From positions 17,036,551-17,100,550 of the forward strand of contig CM044955.1 in assembly GCA_024516035.1 (NCBI GenBank): a DNA stretch of 64,000 nucleotides. The letters are read 5' to 3'. Every line of letters starts with the position of its first letter. Within the stretch, counting starts at the first letter, position 1. Shown in pieces: positions 44,930 to 58,329 of this stretch. The notes under the pieces are model-generated. The model was not told the DNA's origin. It saw nothing but the letters and a program-made list of their open reading frames with translations, and ran no database searches. Origin of the DNA: Bactericera cockerelli (Eukaryota; Arthropoda; Insecta; Hemiptera; Triozidae). A program made the translations under genes and the position numbers.

Positions 44930-47610
44930 CAAGGTTGTTATTAATAAAATTATGGTTAGTTTGAATGGAAAGCCTACAGTTATGGACAGTTTTTTTTATA
45001 TAACTTAGATTATATTAAAGGAATTTAAAAATAATAATAATTCCACATAAAATATGTATCGCATTTTGTAATATTAGTTTAACGTCGTTTCATAAGACAC
45101 TTTTTGTGCTGCAAAATCTCTTCATGCATCATTACCTATCAATATGTAATTAAGTACCTAATTTTAAATGCAGCATCATTTATTCGAAAGCAGATACTCC
45201 ATTTTTGAGCAGTAGTTTATATCCATGAATTTAATAAAACTTACTAAAATGAGAACTGCACCATCTCTAGTTTATCCCTAGGAAATCACCTACAATGTAC
45301 CGAGGGCTTAAATTGTTTACAGAGGACAAACCATGATGAAACTGATGGGCTTTTCAACTCTCAATCTTTTCTTAAGAAAATCAAAAATCGTTTCATAATT
45401 TTCCTACTCAGTAAAAGAAAAGAATTTCATTCACAGATGTAATATTTGCCGAAGTACTTTAAATTCGTAACCAACGGCAAACAAATCTTCAATCTCCAGA
45501 TGATCCGGAACGATTTCAAGAGGTCCCGATCTGAATTCTTTTCGTTACGGAGTTTGAAAAAGAAGAAAGAAAATTGAAGCCAGACCGAACAAAAGAAAGA
45601 GCCTTCGCTTCGGTGTAACAATTTTTGAAAAGAAAATATACCTCGTTATTATGTAAAAATAATATTTTAAAATCTTTTAGAAAGCTACTGTTGAGTGAAA
45701 TTTCTTTTGTTGTTATTCGTATGGCCTATATTTTCTACCCCCCTCGCAAAAAAAAAGAATAAGCCCCAAATTGCTCCGATGTGGGTTTAAGATATTATGG
45801 AGCTGGTTCCTCGGCTATGGGGTAGCACTGTGGTACACATGGAACTGGCACTCATTCTAGTTAATATAGAATAACCAAGGTTGATTGTAATGAGACTAAT
45901 GAGTCTTTGCTAGGAAAATCACAAGAGTAATGAAGCTTATCTAAAATATTCACATTTTCGTTGAAAAATTTAACCATAGTTCCATATGTTGAATTACCAA
46001 TGCCATTAGGCAAATGAGGCATTTTACCCAAAAATGCAAAAAACAGCACTATATCACCATTGAACTTAGCAATGAAACTGTACAATCAATTTAATGAAAA
46101 ACCAAGATTACTTTTATAAAAAATTTAAACACAGTTCAATATGTAGTATGTAATTATGAATGTGTATATGTATATTTATGTATGCATTGTGTAGTGTGTA
46201 CTCATCCTTTGTCACTTGTTGCATGTTAGCGCAGATACCTTGCTATGCCAGCATGTTGTGTAGACAGTACCATAAAAAATGGGATTATCTTGATGGATTT
46301 CCCAGGAAATCTTGGGTAGAGGAAATCCTTGGTTTTCTTGTTGCTTGTGAGTTGGGCCAAGCCCTTACAAAGAATACCAATTAGGGGTTTTGTATCAGAT
46401 CAAGAATTGAAGCTGGATAGTCACATCTTAAAGAGTAAAACTTCTAACAGATACAAGTAGCTAATAAATCAATAGCTAAGTGTTTGAGGTTTAAGTAAAG
46501 TAACTTGATGGTAACAAATTATTCAATGGGAGATATGTGCAGTTCTTGTAAAACAATGTGCAAGAATGCAGAAAAATAGGAAAAAAGCACATTAGGTAAG
46601 ATTTTTATATTTGCTCAATCAAGTAAGAGTACCTTCAAATTTGATATGTTGATCTGACATGTATGATTGTGTGCCTAGCGGAGAAAAAAAAAAATATTGA
46701 ATTCGAGGACCTTCAGTTTTGCGATCTAATAATACCTTTTCAATGATCGGAATATTGGGTAAATTCTGCAAATTTTGAATGGAATATTTGGGATTCGTCT
46801 TAAATTTCCAACCAGATTTCATATTTGAATAAATCTCTAATTTTAGACTAGATCCAGCTGATGTAGCAAACGAATATGGCCAAAAATATTGAGAAGACCA
46901 AATAGATTTCTGGTAGATAAATAAGAAGACATGAGGTGAGAGAGAAAATATGAATGGTAAAGAAATGATCTTCTAGGTTGAATTTCAGAAGAGCTTTTAC
47001 ATATATTGAAAATTAGATAATGAGAATGTTCTGTTCTTTTTTTTAATAAAAAATATAATATTCACGAAAAAAAACATCAAAAAGAGCTTTTAAAATTCAT
47101 GAATGCAATCAAACTCCATGCAAGTTGGTAAAAAAAGCTGAAAAGGGACTACTGACTTTTACTGTTGTTGTACCTAGTATATTATGTACCTGAGAAATCA
47201 ACATGTGACACTGACAGAGAACTCCGTCATGGACAATCGGATCTCCAGCATAATGTTACCCAGACCCATCTACTTTCCAAGAGTATTCAACTTCCAAAAA
47301 AAACTATTCATTGTCAAAGAGAAAGGTTCATCTGGGAGGAACAAATTAGGTATTCTTCAGAGTCCAGAGCGACACTTGTTGAATATTTTAAAAGTTTAAT
47401 GTCCCCATCGAGTGGGACCCCAACCAAATCTTTACAAATGTAAATGTTGGCTCCGAAAATACTGTATTTCTATTGAAGCACAGTATACAATACTCTTGAA
47501 AACCAAACAAATTGTTAAGAGAGAGTAAGAAGAATGTTGGTTTTTATTTCAATCTTGACTTTCAATGAGAAGTCAACTGGTAGGTTTGCCAGATGTAACG
47601 CAATCATCAG
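44930..47610. other. AT-rich stretch with several unassigned open frames
   Basis: Minus frames at 46085-45861 (74 codons) and 46822-46619 (67 codons) and a plus frame at 47165-47443 (92 codons) are fairly protein-like in composition but match nothing I know. The last overlaps another open plus frame, so at most one is real. No splice or start context makes any of them convincing. Confidence 0.3.
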
Positions 47611-47618
47611 CCTCTTCA

Positions 47619-47644
47619 TTTTTTTTTTTTTTTTTTTTTTTTTT
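47619..47644. repeat. Poly(T) run of 26
   Basis: An uninterrupted T run. Immediately to its right, after an AG-ended pyrimidine-poor segment, a frame is open to 47881. It ends ...KKLNLSR and is unassigned. Confidence 0.9.
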
Positions 47645-48220
47645 GATCAGCTAACAATTGCCCAGAGTAAGACAGAAGGTATGTTATATTTTTATGAATT
47701 AAAAAAGAAAACAGTGGAGACGACAGCACTACCGCCACTAAAATTCTATAATGAAAAAGTTCATCTTGAATTCGACACAATGCACTCATATACCCTCCAT
47801 AGAATCTATAAGGTATATAGACTGATCCACACCCACTGTTTTGATACTGGAACCTCAAAAAAGCTGAACCTTTCACGATGACCAGCGACAGAACTTTGAC
47901 GCTGCCAAAAAACTACCGGCCCTAAACTATTTGTTAAATCATCCAATAATTTATTTGTATTATTTTACTTTATGTTCTTTTATTATTAATGTAACAATGG
48001 ATTTTCATTTATTCTGCATTATCTATCTTCTTTACATACCTACTTACAGTACTTACATCATAATATATGATGCACTCACGCATTCAGGAAGAGAACATAA
48101 GAATTATTTGGATTGCAATTGGTTGAGTGATGCTATCAGACCTACCTATGACCTCGACGAAGAACTTGAAAATACAATAATCAATGTTAGATTAGTTTTG
48201 AACAAAGCAAATTTGATTAG

Positions 48221-48602
48221 GAGTTAATAGAAAAACCTTGCGGTAAGTCACAATCTAATGAAGAACAATATGCCACGATGCAGGATGTATTATTGTAGGT
48301 AAATATCCTGGTATTGGAATTTAATTTACATTTCAGTAGAGGTACACTACCTGGCAGCATGGTAAGGAACTGTAATACACAGAACCTCCACTATGTGCAA
48401 TAAACTCGGTAGTCGTCTCGTGATGAGATTCAGAAGTTTGTGGTTTCAAGTCCATCAGATGCCAGACTTCCTGATGACACTGATGGAAGATGGTGCAAGC
48501 AACTCGTAGCACTATCAGGTGAAGTATTGATTAATATAATACGAGATTTTGAAAGACTTAACAAAGAAGTCTATGAATACTCGACTAACGAAGTCCGGTG
48601 AA
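48221..48602 (+). pseudogene. Coding-like stretch with three stops, unassigned
   Basis: One plus frame from GAG at 48221 to TGA at 48600 has only three internal stops in 126 codons. It includes ELIEKPCGKSQSNEEQYA, SRGTLPGSMVRNCN, DEIQKFVVSSPSDARLP and GEVLINIIRDFERLN. The preceding frame (ending at 48227) reads DLDEELENTIINVRLVLN. It could be joined to this frame only through a frameshift, which I note but do not reconstruct. The long charged runs are protein-like, but I cannot name a family, and chance is not excluded in a 64-kb search. Confidence 0.25.
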
Positions 48603-48609
48603 CCAAACT

Positions 48610-51600
48610 TACAGCAGAACCAATTTCTGATGATGGCTTCAGGGTTTCAAAATATTTCTTACATGTTGAGTTTTTGACGTCCGTTTACTTTGGGTTTTGG
48701 TTTGTTTCTATGTTTTGATTGAGTGTATCCGATAACAGTAATGGTTTTTGTGTCGATTTTGAGCCCAGAGGATATGAAACTTTTCTTTTTGGTGGACAAG
48801 TGTTGTAATATTGTTCATTTCCGTAATACCTCGTATCGCCTCAAACCTTTATGATAATGTGAAATGTAGAGAGGAAGATGGAGAATAAATCGCAAGACAT
48901 CGTAATGTTAGTTAGGGAGACCCAAAACAATACTCTCAGTTCTTCAAACGGATTGATCAAAGGATTGAAAAATTGAAATTAAGACAGGATTTTTGCTATC
49001 AACTAAGACATATTGAAACAGATGGGTGAATTTTTTTCAATTATTCGCCCAGGAACTAAATTTATTCCAATGAGCCTGATATTAGAATTCAAATATCACA
49101 GATATACTCGCAGTCACTATTTTGATAGGTAATTAAATATATGTGTCTTATTTACATTGCTATGAATATTGAAATGTGTTAAATTGCTTTACTGACCTAC
49201 TGTAATGTCGTCATCTCGTAGGTTTGTGCGATATCAACAAGGCCACAAAAATGAATGATCAAATCTTCAAATGGTCTTGCAATATCAAACTTTCAACACA
49301 TAAACAGACTATACAGAAAAACACCGAGAGAAAATATTCCTTGAGAATACAAGAGAACAACAGTTTTTTTTTCTCCATGTTATTGTTTTAGTGATGTTTA
49401 CAAAAACAATTCAATGTCTGCAGAGAAAACACAAACTTTGGAAATATTTGAAAAGTTTGCTCTGTTAGTTTTGTTTTTCAATTCTTTCGCAGTTCGAGAT
49501 GGCCTTGCTAGTCGCAGTCAAGAACTTTGCTAGCCCTTCTACAAGACATCAAGATACTTGTCTCACCCACACACCTCTTACTATTGACTCATAAGCATCA
49601 ATCATGTCAAAAAAAATATCATATTTGCATTTTTTATGACTCTTGCAATAGATTCATTACAAAATATTCTTAGAAAAATCTTAGTGCCATGACCCCTCTC
49701 AAAATCGATAAAATTGAACCTAGTATTACCATTCATCTAGATCTCCGTACATCGCAGAGCCAAAAATCAGCAGTTAAAAATATAAAGTAACCTGTGACAG
49801 ATTCCTGTTCAATAGCATAAGTAATATAAAGATATTATCTTCTCTTTCGTCTTTCTGTGTAATGGTAAATAGAATATTTTGACCATTTGATAAATCAGAA
49901 AAGACGTAAAAAATCAATCAACCTATTTTATTTTCATTTTAACTAATCCTATTAAGATTTTAAAAGTTACAACTCAAGATATTTTCATTACTAGGCGTTC
50001 TATCAAGGTTGGGCTGAGATTTGTTTCGCGCTGTCGAGACTTTATTTTTTTATTTTTACAGAACTGTCGCGGGATTTAAATTTGCATTTCTCAGCTCAGT
50101 ACCAGGCAACTTGACTTTATTATACACACAATCTGCAAAGATGTGGGGATACTTTATTGTGCAGCTTAGATTATTCAAATTCAAACTTTAGTTAACTATA
50201 GAAAATGCAAGAAACATTGAGAAGACTCTAGGAGGAAGGAAGGAGGGAGGCTATGAAAGTTGTGGGGGAGGAAATAGTGCCAGAAGGAGGAGATTATGGG
50301 GGAGGAGGAATAGCAGATGTCAAAGGCAAAGAAGAACGGGGAGGAATTAGTTTTTTATGACCCAAGTTTTCAGACTGGGAGCTTTTCTTAAAGTTTAGCG
50401 GAGAAATAAATTAACCAGAGGAAACTATTATCCGATAAATGGTCGCGCTGTAATGTGGGGATTATCCGTAATGAAATATCAGACCAGAAATTGAATTTTA
50501 GTGAAAATGAATCTTCCTGGTGATCTTGGTCCTGCAAACCTTGCTTCAAATAGTAAGGATTTTATATCAGAGAAAAATACATCAAAAGTTTCCACTATCG
50601 TATCAAATGCACAATTTTGAGATTCCCCGTTAGTAAAAAGTACAAATTAAATGATCCCACTATAATTATTTCTCCCTAGGGATCATAAAAGAATGCACCT
50701 TCAATCTGTAACCGTCTGGCGCCTTCGTTGCCAAAACTAGATGAGGCCCCATGAAATTTTATACCTAGAGCATTCTTGAGTTTCAAATGGAGAATAAAAA
50801 GAAAATAAAGATTATTTTATTATCTAAATCTGATATTTTATCACCTAAATCTGTTAGAGGGCACTAAATCTGAAGTAAATTATTTTAAAATGTGATCATA
50901 AACGGAGCTATAAGAAATGCTGTAAACACAAAATTCTTCTCAGTATCTCACACAGTTCTTGTTTGTTCTAAAGAAAGGGCAAGGCGTATCAAACACAAGA
51001 GTATTTGAGGAATTACAAATTCATTTTCTGAAAGAAAAGTTAACAAATAAGTACTACGAAAGAAGTATATTTTACTAATAAATGGTATCTCATTTGAAAA
51101 GAAAATGTCCTACCACATGTTTTGCTTTTCACTAGCGAGTATTAAAAAGTACTTCCTATGTCTTCATATTTGAAATCAAATAACAATCTGACATACGAGT
51201 ACATATCCAAAGTGTTATTAATGTTATTATGATGATAATATAAATCATACCTACTAAGCTTGGGGAAAAGTTAGGCAAAGATATTTTATTCTTACACCAA
51301 TTCCATGATGCAGGATATTAGAATCGCCCTTACCTTTAACACCAGTCCCACCCTTCGCTAATTAAAATAGATAACATAGATAGCTAAAAATTAAACAACA
51401 GAAATAATGAGACAATATTGAAAATTTGGAGTGGAACCTACATTAATCCAGGGGAAAAAGTAAAGGACACTTTATGAACAACCAAAGAAGATTTTTATGG
51501 CTTATACCAACATAGTATTATTTTAATAGTCTACCTCAAACGTTTTATCCTATTTTTCAATTAAAGGAGATAAAACACCTATCACCACTAAGGAACGTTT

Positions 51601-52565
51601 AAATCAATATTTTTTTCAAGCCGAAGAAAAAAAATCCGAGGCTTTAAAGAATCGTTAGACATTCAATCTCTTCTGTCATAATCTGTCAGGATTAGCCTGT
51701 CTAAGAACAGGTGGCTTATCTTCTGCGTAAGCGTCATTGAAACTTCATCACAAGATACCTCGTATCCTGAACTCGTATCCTGCGTAAAGTCTTTAGTCCT
51801 ACTCATGTATAATTTTCGGTGCAACTCATAACTAAATTCTTGACTCATTGAAACCTACACTTGACGTTACAAAAAGTGGGGCGTTTAAAATTTACCTCGT
51901 TTAACTGCATGTTAACTGGCGAATAAAAAGTGGTGCAGCTTTTCTTTGTATCAGTAGGCAAGGCTATTCCATATAGCCTGGTACAATTTTAGTTTGTATT
52001 CTCTGCTAACCTGCTCATTTTTTCTGTCATTAGAAGATAATTATAAGTATTAGAATTGCAGGCAGACCTTAAAAGCCAACGTAGCCAATAAAAGTTCTAG
52101 ACAAACATGTTTAAGAAAAATGATTGTTTTTGCTAAAAGAAATAGGCAAAGGCTTTACTAAGCAAATTCATTATGGAGGAGTTATGTCAATCCATGAGGT
52201 ACATACACATCTTGAGCTTACACTCTGAGAGCGATGAACTAAAAATAATTTCACTACAAAAGAGGTATGTGTATTTTAACATAGGATATCTATTAGTGGT
52301 GATTTTTAATAATGTTGTCGATAATAATAATGAAGGAAGGTAGTTGAAGTGTTCTACTATCTATTAAAGTGTTTTAATTAAGACCAAATTCATCAATTGA
52401 GTTCCTGCCCAGTGCTCTGAAGTCTGAACCAATTACTTGATAATTATTCACGTATCACCAACAAAATCGAACCACATGTAAGGCTGGTTCCAATTCCATG
52501 CACCAAGAAAAGGAATATATTAAGGGTGCGCTCAAAATGTTCATACATTGACCATTAATTTAGGC
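48610..52565. other. AT-rich stretch without a recognised gene
   Basis: About 50215-50345 is purine-rich. About 49995-50110 has a less AT-rich, apparently unique patch. The minus frame at 51848-51663 has no motif. I see no SINE in these 4 kb, which makes it the most SINE-poor stretch in the second half of the window. Confidence 0.5.
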
Positions 52566-52571
52566 ATAGCA

Positions 52572-52615
52572 CGCCTCTGACAGGTTTCGTAGGAAGGCCA
52601 TCCAGCCGTAAAATC
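52572..52615 (-). repeat. Dispersed repeat R2, copy 3 (minus strand)
   Basis: On the minus strand it reads GATTTTACGGCTGGATGGCC then TTCCTACGAAACC, matching 4450 and 21772. It is short and truncated. Confidence 0.6.
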
Positions 52616-52863
52616 GTGTTGTATTCGGAGTGCCAGAAGCCCAGAACTTTAACCATGGGGACCCTGCAGGTAAATACATAGCAAAAGAAGAAATCACACA
52701 GATCCGTCGTAGGGGCAGGGTAGTTGAACAGTAAAAAATACTTCTTTACCCCATTGTATTTAAAATGGGTATTCTAGATATTTCCAACAAACTCTTGACC
52801 GGTAGATCCTACAAAATATATGATCAGGTATGATAAAAGATCCAAGAAGGGCTTTCTGAACCC

Positions 52864-52990
52864 TTAAAACCCCTTGAGCGCGCGCCTGACCTCCTCCAGC
52901 TGCTCCCTGCAGTCTCACTTAAGTCCGTCTAAAGATACTCTTCGCGTTCCATCACTTTCCACATTCTAATTTCTAAAGCATTAAAATCTG
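52864..52990 (-). other. GC-rich candidate exon fragment (minus strand)
   Basis: 52867-52915 is far more GC-rich than its surroundings. On the minus strand one frame reads GTRRVSLDGLK, a TGA, then CREQLEEVRRALKGF and a TAA at 52866-52864. The second part looks like an amphipathic helix. ACTGCAG just before the GC-rich part could be a splice acceptor, but that puts a different frame in play. No family is recognised. Confidence 0.2.
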
Positions 52991-52999
52991 TCAATCAAT

Positions 53000-54020
53000 C
53001 AAAATAAGTGCCACTTTAATTGAACTCTGAGCTCCTCATCTAGAACCTGTTCAAACCACCAAGCCCGTTAGGATCAGGATAACCGATAAGTAAACACTCG
53101 GGACTCAGACTTAGCACCTTTTACTGTTAAGTAATCTAATAAGAGCCTTGGAGCGTGAATATTGTTGTGTACCATCAGGATTAGCTCTATCCTTAATACT
53201 CCTAATCCATTACATGCACAAACTCAGGATAATAATGTTTATTGGTCCTTAATGTCAACTCATCAATGTACCTAATATTGCGTTGTGTGTTGTATGCACT
53301 TTGGAAGTCTGCAAAAGTAGGATTTTACACAGTAAGATCCCAACAAAAAAATTACGAGATAAATCAAGACATTAGCTTTTTCATCAGTTTTGTTTGAATT
53401 AACCTTTATCGTAGATTGACTTTTAATTATCTGACATCTCTGTGTTTGTTGCATGGATAATAATTTTCGCCTACCTTAAACTAGTAGCCATAAATAAGGT
53501 CTCAACCTAACCAATGTTGGAAAATTCTGCCCAATTTTTTTTTTTTTTAACAAGTATTGACGGGATGTATTCCCATTTATTACAATATTATTAAAATAAA
53601 ATAAAATATTTTGAGGATCTCTGGACTTACCGACCAATGTTTTTGATCGTAATGCGACAAATTTGGCATACTGAAGCATTTCTTTGAAACCAATCATCGC
53701 ATGTCACATAATACAGAATTTCATTGCAGAATTTTATTCATCATAGTAAGCTATCCATTACCTGAACTTCGGAGCTTAGCGAAGACAAACTCGTTTGGTA
53801 GCTATTTGCCTTTGCGAGTAAATCTCATCCATTTTTAAAAAAAGAAGCAACTCCGAAATTTCTATCTGCTTTAAAAATATTGACTCAACCTCAAAATGAA
53901 ATGAGAATCTAGTCGAATAGAGTTGCAGTTTGGTCTGTTTTATTAGTGCATAGAGAGTCTCTCCTTATCCATCTCTCTCTTAGAAAGCATGGTTGAAAAA
54001 ACTGTCTCCAAGTGAGTATA
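53000..54020. other. AT-rich stretch without a recognised gene
   Basis: Short frames on the minus strand (53272-53454 and 53476-53697) have no motif. Nothing else was seen. Confidence 0.5.
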
Positions 54021-54029
54021 GTAGAACAA

Positions 54030-54450
54030 GACAGAGGGAGATAGAAAGGTAAGAGAGAGAAGGAGAAGTAAATCTTGTCGGGAAACATACGCTAAAGATA
54101 ATGTTTTAGAAAGAAAAGAAGAAAATATACATGAGAGGGAGAGAGAGAGAGATTGGGTGGAAAAAAGAGAAGAGAGTGGAAAGTGGGGCAGGGAAAGAGA
54201 GGCAAAGGAAGAGAGGCAGAGGAAGAGAAAAGAGAGAGATTAAGAAGAACGTAAAGAGGAAGCTAGAAGAGCTAGTAGGAAAGAGGAGAGAGAGAGAGGT
54301 AATAGGGAAGAGGACAGAGAAAGAGAGAGAGAGGTAGTAGGGGAGAGGAGAGAGAGAGAGAGGTAGTAGGGGAGAGAGAGAGAGAAAAGAAGGTGGAGAT
54401 AGGATGACGTAGAAGGAGGAAGAAAGAGAGAGAATATGAGAGAGACAGAT
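54030..54450. repeat. (GA)-rich purine microsatellite tract
   Basis: The plus strand is nearly all A and G. AGAGAGGTAGTAGGGGAG and related words recur with a loose 35-50-bp period near 54275-54380. Frames on both strands are compositional (arginine/glutamate or serine/leucine). Confidence 0.92.
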
Positions 54451-54479
54451 GGAGAAGTCCCAGACAGTTCCTTCGAAAT

Positions 54480-56270
54480 TCCAATGTAAATAAGATATTT
54501 AGAAAAGAATTGGTAAGGGAGAAAATGGAGAAATGAGCGGAAGAAATACGAGACTCTTGAAGGGAGAAGAGAGAAGTAAGAAAAGTTTAAATAGGACTAC
54601 AAGCAAAAGAGAAAGGAAAATATTTGTCAAGCAAAGATGTCTCTGAGAAACTCATCTCTCCTATTTGCTCCCTCCCATGTCACACGTAATGTGTGAGATG
54701 AACTTGGGAGGTGGGTGGGAAGTTCTACTGAGTACAAAATTAAGATATAGAGAAGGTTTAGATTTAGAAGTGTAGGAAAGACATCACTTAAATTTATTCA
54801 ATTTATGCTGATAAGTGGCATTTTCAAAGAGCGCATGTAAAAGGCGTGATTGGGCCTTAAATAATAATATTTCTGTAGATCCTTTACCTATCTTTTAAGG
54901 TAATTGTACCCTGGAACCGCTTGCGCATTACTTCAGGGATATCCTAGAATCGTCACTAAAGAACGTCAATGAACGTCCTTAGTAATTTTACGAGAAACGG
55001 TGTTCTATCAAACCGTGAGTGATGATATCAATGAAAGTATTAGCCTATCTCATAATCGGTATAATATTATCTGTTATACATAATGATTATGTGTATCAAG
55101 AAACTAGTAAGTTCTTGTAACATTACAAGTCTGTCACCTTTGCAACCTTGTAAAATCTACTCCCTTGGAAAGCTTCGTATGAAGTAACATCATGTGAATT
55201 TACCGGCCATTACCGTTACATGTGAAATATTGTGCGATGTTCCTGGCATGCCTACCAACTTTTCTCTTATTCTTCCTGTAGGTAATGTGTTTGGAACATT
55301 AAAAAAGTAATTGAGTTATATATTAGGGCGCAGAGAGCAGCAGTTGAATAAACAAGAAAATAAAACTCACATAATATGGGGGAAACTAGAGAAAAATAGA
55401 AGGAAAGTTCACAATGAGCATCAGCAAGAAGAGAGAAAAAGTTGAGACATTTGGAAAAACCTTCCGAAGACAAAGCTCTAAGAATCTTGGAACATTTCGA
55501 GGAATTTTATTTATGTACGGGAAAATTATATGCATGTGCGAAACATGCATATCGTACATGCTTATATTATAGAACGTACCAAATGTTCCATTTGTGAAGT
55601 TTAATATTGACAGTTTCATCAAACCTTCGTAATAGCTGATGTTATGCATATTTATGTACATCTGATAGTACATCTTCTTATTTTTCTGTTTTGACTGAGA
55701 AACTGACTAAGTGACGTCACAGGTTCCTCTACCTACTTTACCTACATAATGTAAACATATTATGATATGCGAAGAGGATTAAAGTGAACCTTACTCCTTT
55801 TCTAAAAATAGGTCAAATTTGGAATATACAGATACAGATTTAAGTTCTCTGTCATTTAAAGTTACGTATACTATACATACATATTACATACTCGTACGTT
55901 CATATGTAGTGATTGTAGTAAGTTTATGTACAATAATGATATTATTATGGTTAAACTCATGATAACATCCAAGCAGTAAGCTGCTTATGAAAGTTAACAG
56001 AGTTAATATTACTGATAATCTTCCTAAAGATTTTACGAAGACTAAACTAGCAATACAAGATCAAAATTGCTGAATATAATTTGATAATATGTGAATATGA
56101 GCTGCGTACACATTACACAAACATAATTATTATTTATTAAAAAAAAAGTTTTCGAGATTTTCGACCACACGCATGTCTCAGTCGGATTATTAATTGCCTA
56201 TAATTAAATTATTTATAGATCATTATCTCAGTTACTTCATCGTAAAGGTTATATTCAACGTTTTCATTAT
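54480..56270. other. AT-rich stretch without a recognised gene
   Basis: A purine-rich continuation runs to about 54620. After that the sequence is unremarkable, with small frames lacking motifs. Confidence 0.5.
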
Positions 56271-56280
56271 TCAAATCACA

Positions 56281-56475
56281 GAATTCCGAGATGCGAAGAT
56301 TTGAGATTTTGCTCGATGGGTCATCGGTCCTTGTCCAGAGGAGAAATTTCTCTGATTGTGGCGGCCAGGTCCGTCAACTATGCGTTTGTCGAATTTGTAA
56401 TGGTCCAGCATGGATGTTAGGAACACCATTACGAGGACATCTATTAGGATTTGGGATGGTTTCGGTGCATAATGA
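56281..56475. other. GC-richer block, open on both strands, unassigned
   Basis: A 195-base block is less AT-rich than its flanks and follows ATTATTCAAATCACAG, a possible splice acceptor on the plus strand. A plus frame (56291-56500) and an opposite minus frame (56543-56271) are both open. Neither contains a domain I recognise. It could be an exon or an old repeat. Confidence 0.22.
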
Positions 56476-56499
56476 CAAGTATATGTATTGTTGTATATA

Positions 56500-58080
56500 A
56501 AAGTATATATCTTCAATGTATGCTCGTACATATTCAAGGCCATGTTCTAGGTATGTAGCATATGTATGCGTTTGTACATGAACATGAGTCTTGACTAATG
56601 CATAGACACCTAGCACTAATCCATGTATGTCCATACAATTACACATTGTAAATGATGCAGTACATTCTCGTAAGAGGTGCTCTCAGTATCCGACTTGTAA
56701 GTCTATCTATTTTAATGGTACAAAGTACAAACACATTATATTTGGTAATGAGACATAAGTACTTTTGATTTTGCTGAATGTACGAACGCTTTGTTGTTCT
56801 TACAACTCTCAGTAGAAGTGTGTTACTTCCCAAAGGATCTGATTTGCAGAGTTGACAAGCTTCGGTCGCAGATAATTAGAAGATTGAGTTTTGGGCACCA
56901 GAAGGTATTCCAGACATTCGAGTGCTCCGATTTGGTTTGAGAAATGCCGTTAGCTTTGATCAAAAAACATTTGGATCAATTTTGTTTGATGGAATATTTT
57001 CGGAGCACGAGTTACTAACAACGTAAAATAACTTTGGTGGAATCAAATTGGCATAAATTCCACAAAGAAGTTCGAGCTGTACTTTTCAAAAAAGATTAAA
57101 ACCAACAGAACTTTTTCTTATTAATTAATGTCGGAACGAATCCGCTGGAATCAACTTTAGATGTTTTGTGAAAACTTTGATAAGTGAGTTAACAAGTTCA
57201 CTTGAGCATGTGTCTTGTGTATGCGACATACTTTCAAGTTTCAATGACCCTAAAAACTAGAAAATGTTCTGTCGGCAAAACTGACTGACTTTTTTTGGTA
57301 GGTATTTGTTTTAGTTCAATTTATTGATAAAAAAAATGCAGGTGAACCTAAAAACCAATCTAATATAGTCGTCAAACCACGCTGTGAGAACACTTAATTT
57401 GCTCCAAATGCCGATGGTATTTTTGAGCTGGCACTAGTAGGGCACCTGGACTCTCTGATTTGGAAAAATAAACCTTCAGGGAGATTTTACAATCATTATG
57501 ATCGCACAGACAGCAAACAGATAGTCAGATAAGGTACCTATACACAACACACGCTATCCACAAGTTAATTCCAAGTCAAAAGTCAGTTCTGGAAAGAGTA
57601 AATTTCTAAACTAAGGGCGGAATCAATAGATTTCGTAATTTTTCTGCAGCGATTCTCCAGATAGGATTTAGCATAGGGAAATGCTGAATCCTTATTTACC
57701 TTTCAATAATTCTAAGCATATTCTCTATTGTTTAATGTTTAATATGTTCGTAGGTATTATACCTATGCACTAGAATTATTGTATTTTATCTTAGTGATCA
57801 TCAAGTAGGAAGATATTTTTGTTCTAGTAATAAACTGGGAAGCGTTAACAATTTTATAGTATATGGTTCTAATGTTTTATTGTGAATTTTGTTTGAAGAG
57901 ATCATTTTATGATTTTTGTGTCTCCTGTACTCCCATAAATTTTTACCTTCTTATTTAGCTACCCATGAGTTTCTATTGAAATAAAAGTATTTAAGTAGAT
58001 AAGTTTCATTAGGTTTGTAAGACTATTTTTTATCTTTTTAATTAATGGAATATTAACGTCAGAAGCACTAGAGTGGACTA
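56500..58080. other. AT-rich stretch without a recognised gene
   Basis: Nothing shared with the rest of the window and no convincing frame was seen. Confidence 0.5.
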
Positions 58081-58084
58081 GAAG

Positions 58085-58325
58085 CACTAAATTTGTATTT
58101 GTCGAAATTTTGACCTACCCATATTTTCACATTTCTGGCGAATCATAGCCTCAGGTATCAAAAAAGTTGTTTTCGGCCATTGGTCCGTCTGTCTGTCTGT
58201 CCGTCCGCCTGTTTATGAACAAGATATCTCAAGAACGGTAATAGCGAGACTTGAAATTTGGTATGTCGGTAGATCTTATGTACCACACGAACCACGAAAC
58301 ATTTGTTTACATGAAATTTGCAATT
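58085..58325 (+). repeat. Dispersed repeat R4, copy 2
   Basis: GACCTACCCATATTTTCACA, CGAATCATAGCCTCAGG, GTTTTCGGCCATTGGTCCGT, TCAAGAACGGTAATAGC, GACTTGAAATTTGGTATG and ACCACGAAACATTTG follow the same order as the reverse complement of 31850-32110. Here the microsatellite core is only about four GTCT/GTCC units. The hairpin end of copy 1 is missing. Confidence 0.85.
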
Positions 58326-58329
58326 ATTT

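Noticed and set aside
54131..54484. Arg/Glu-rich and Ser/Leu-rich frames
   Set aside because: Produced by a (GA)-rich tract.
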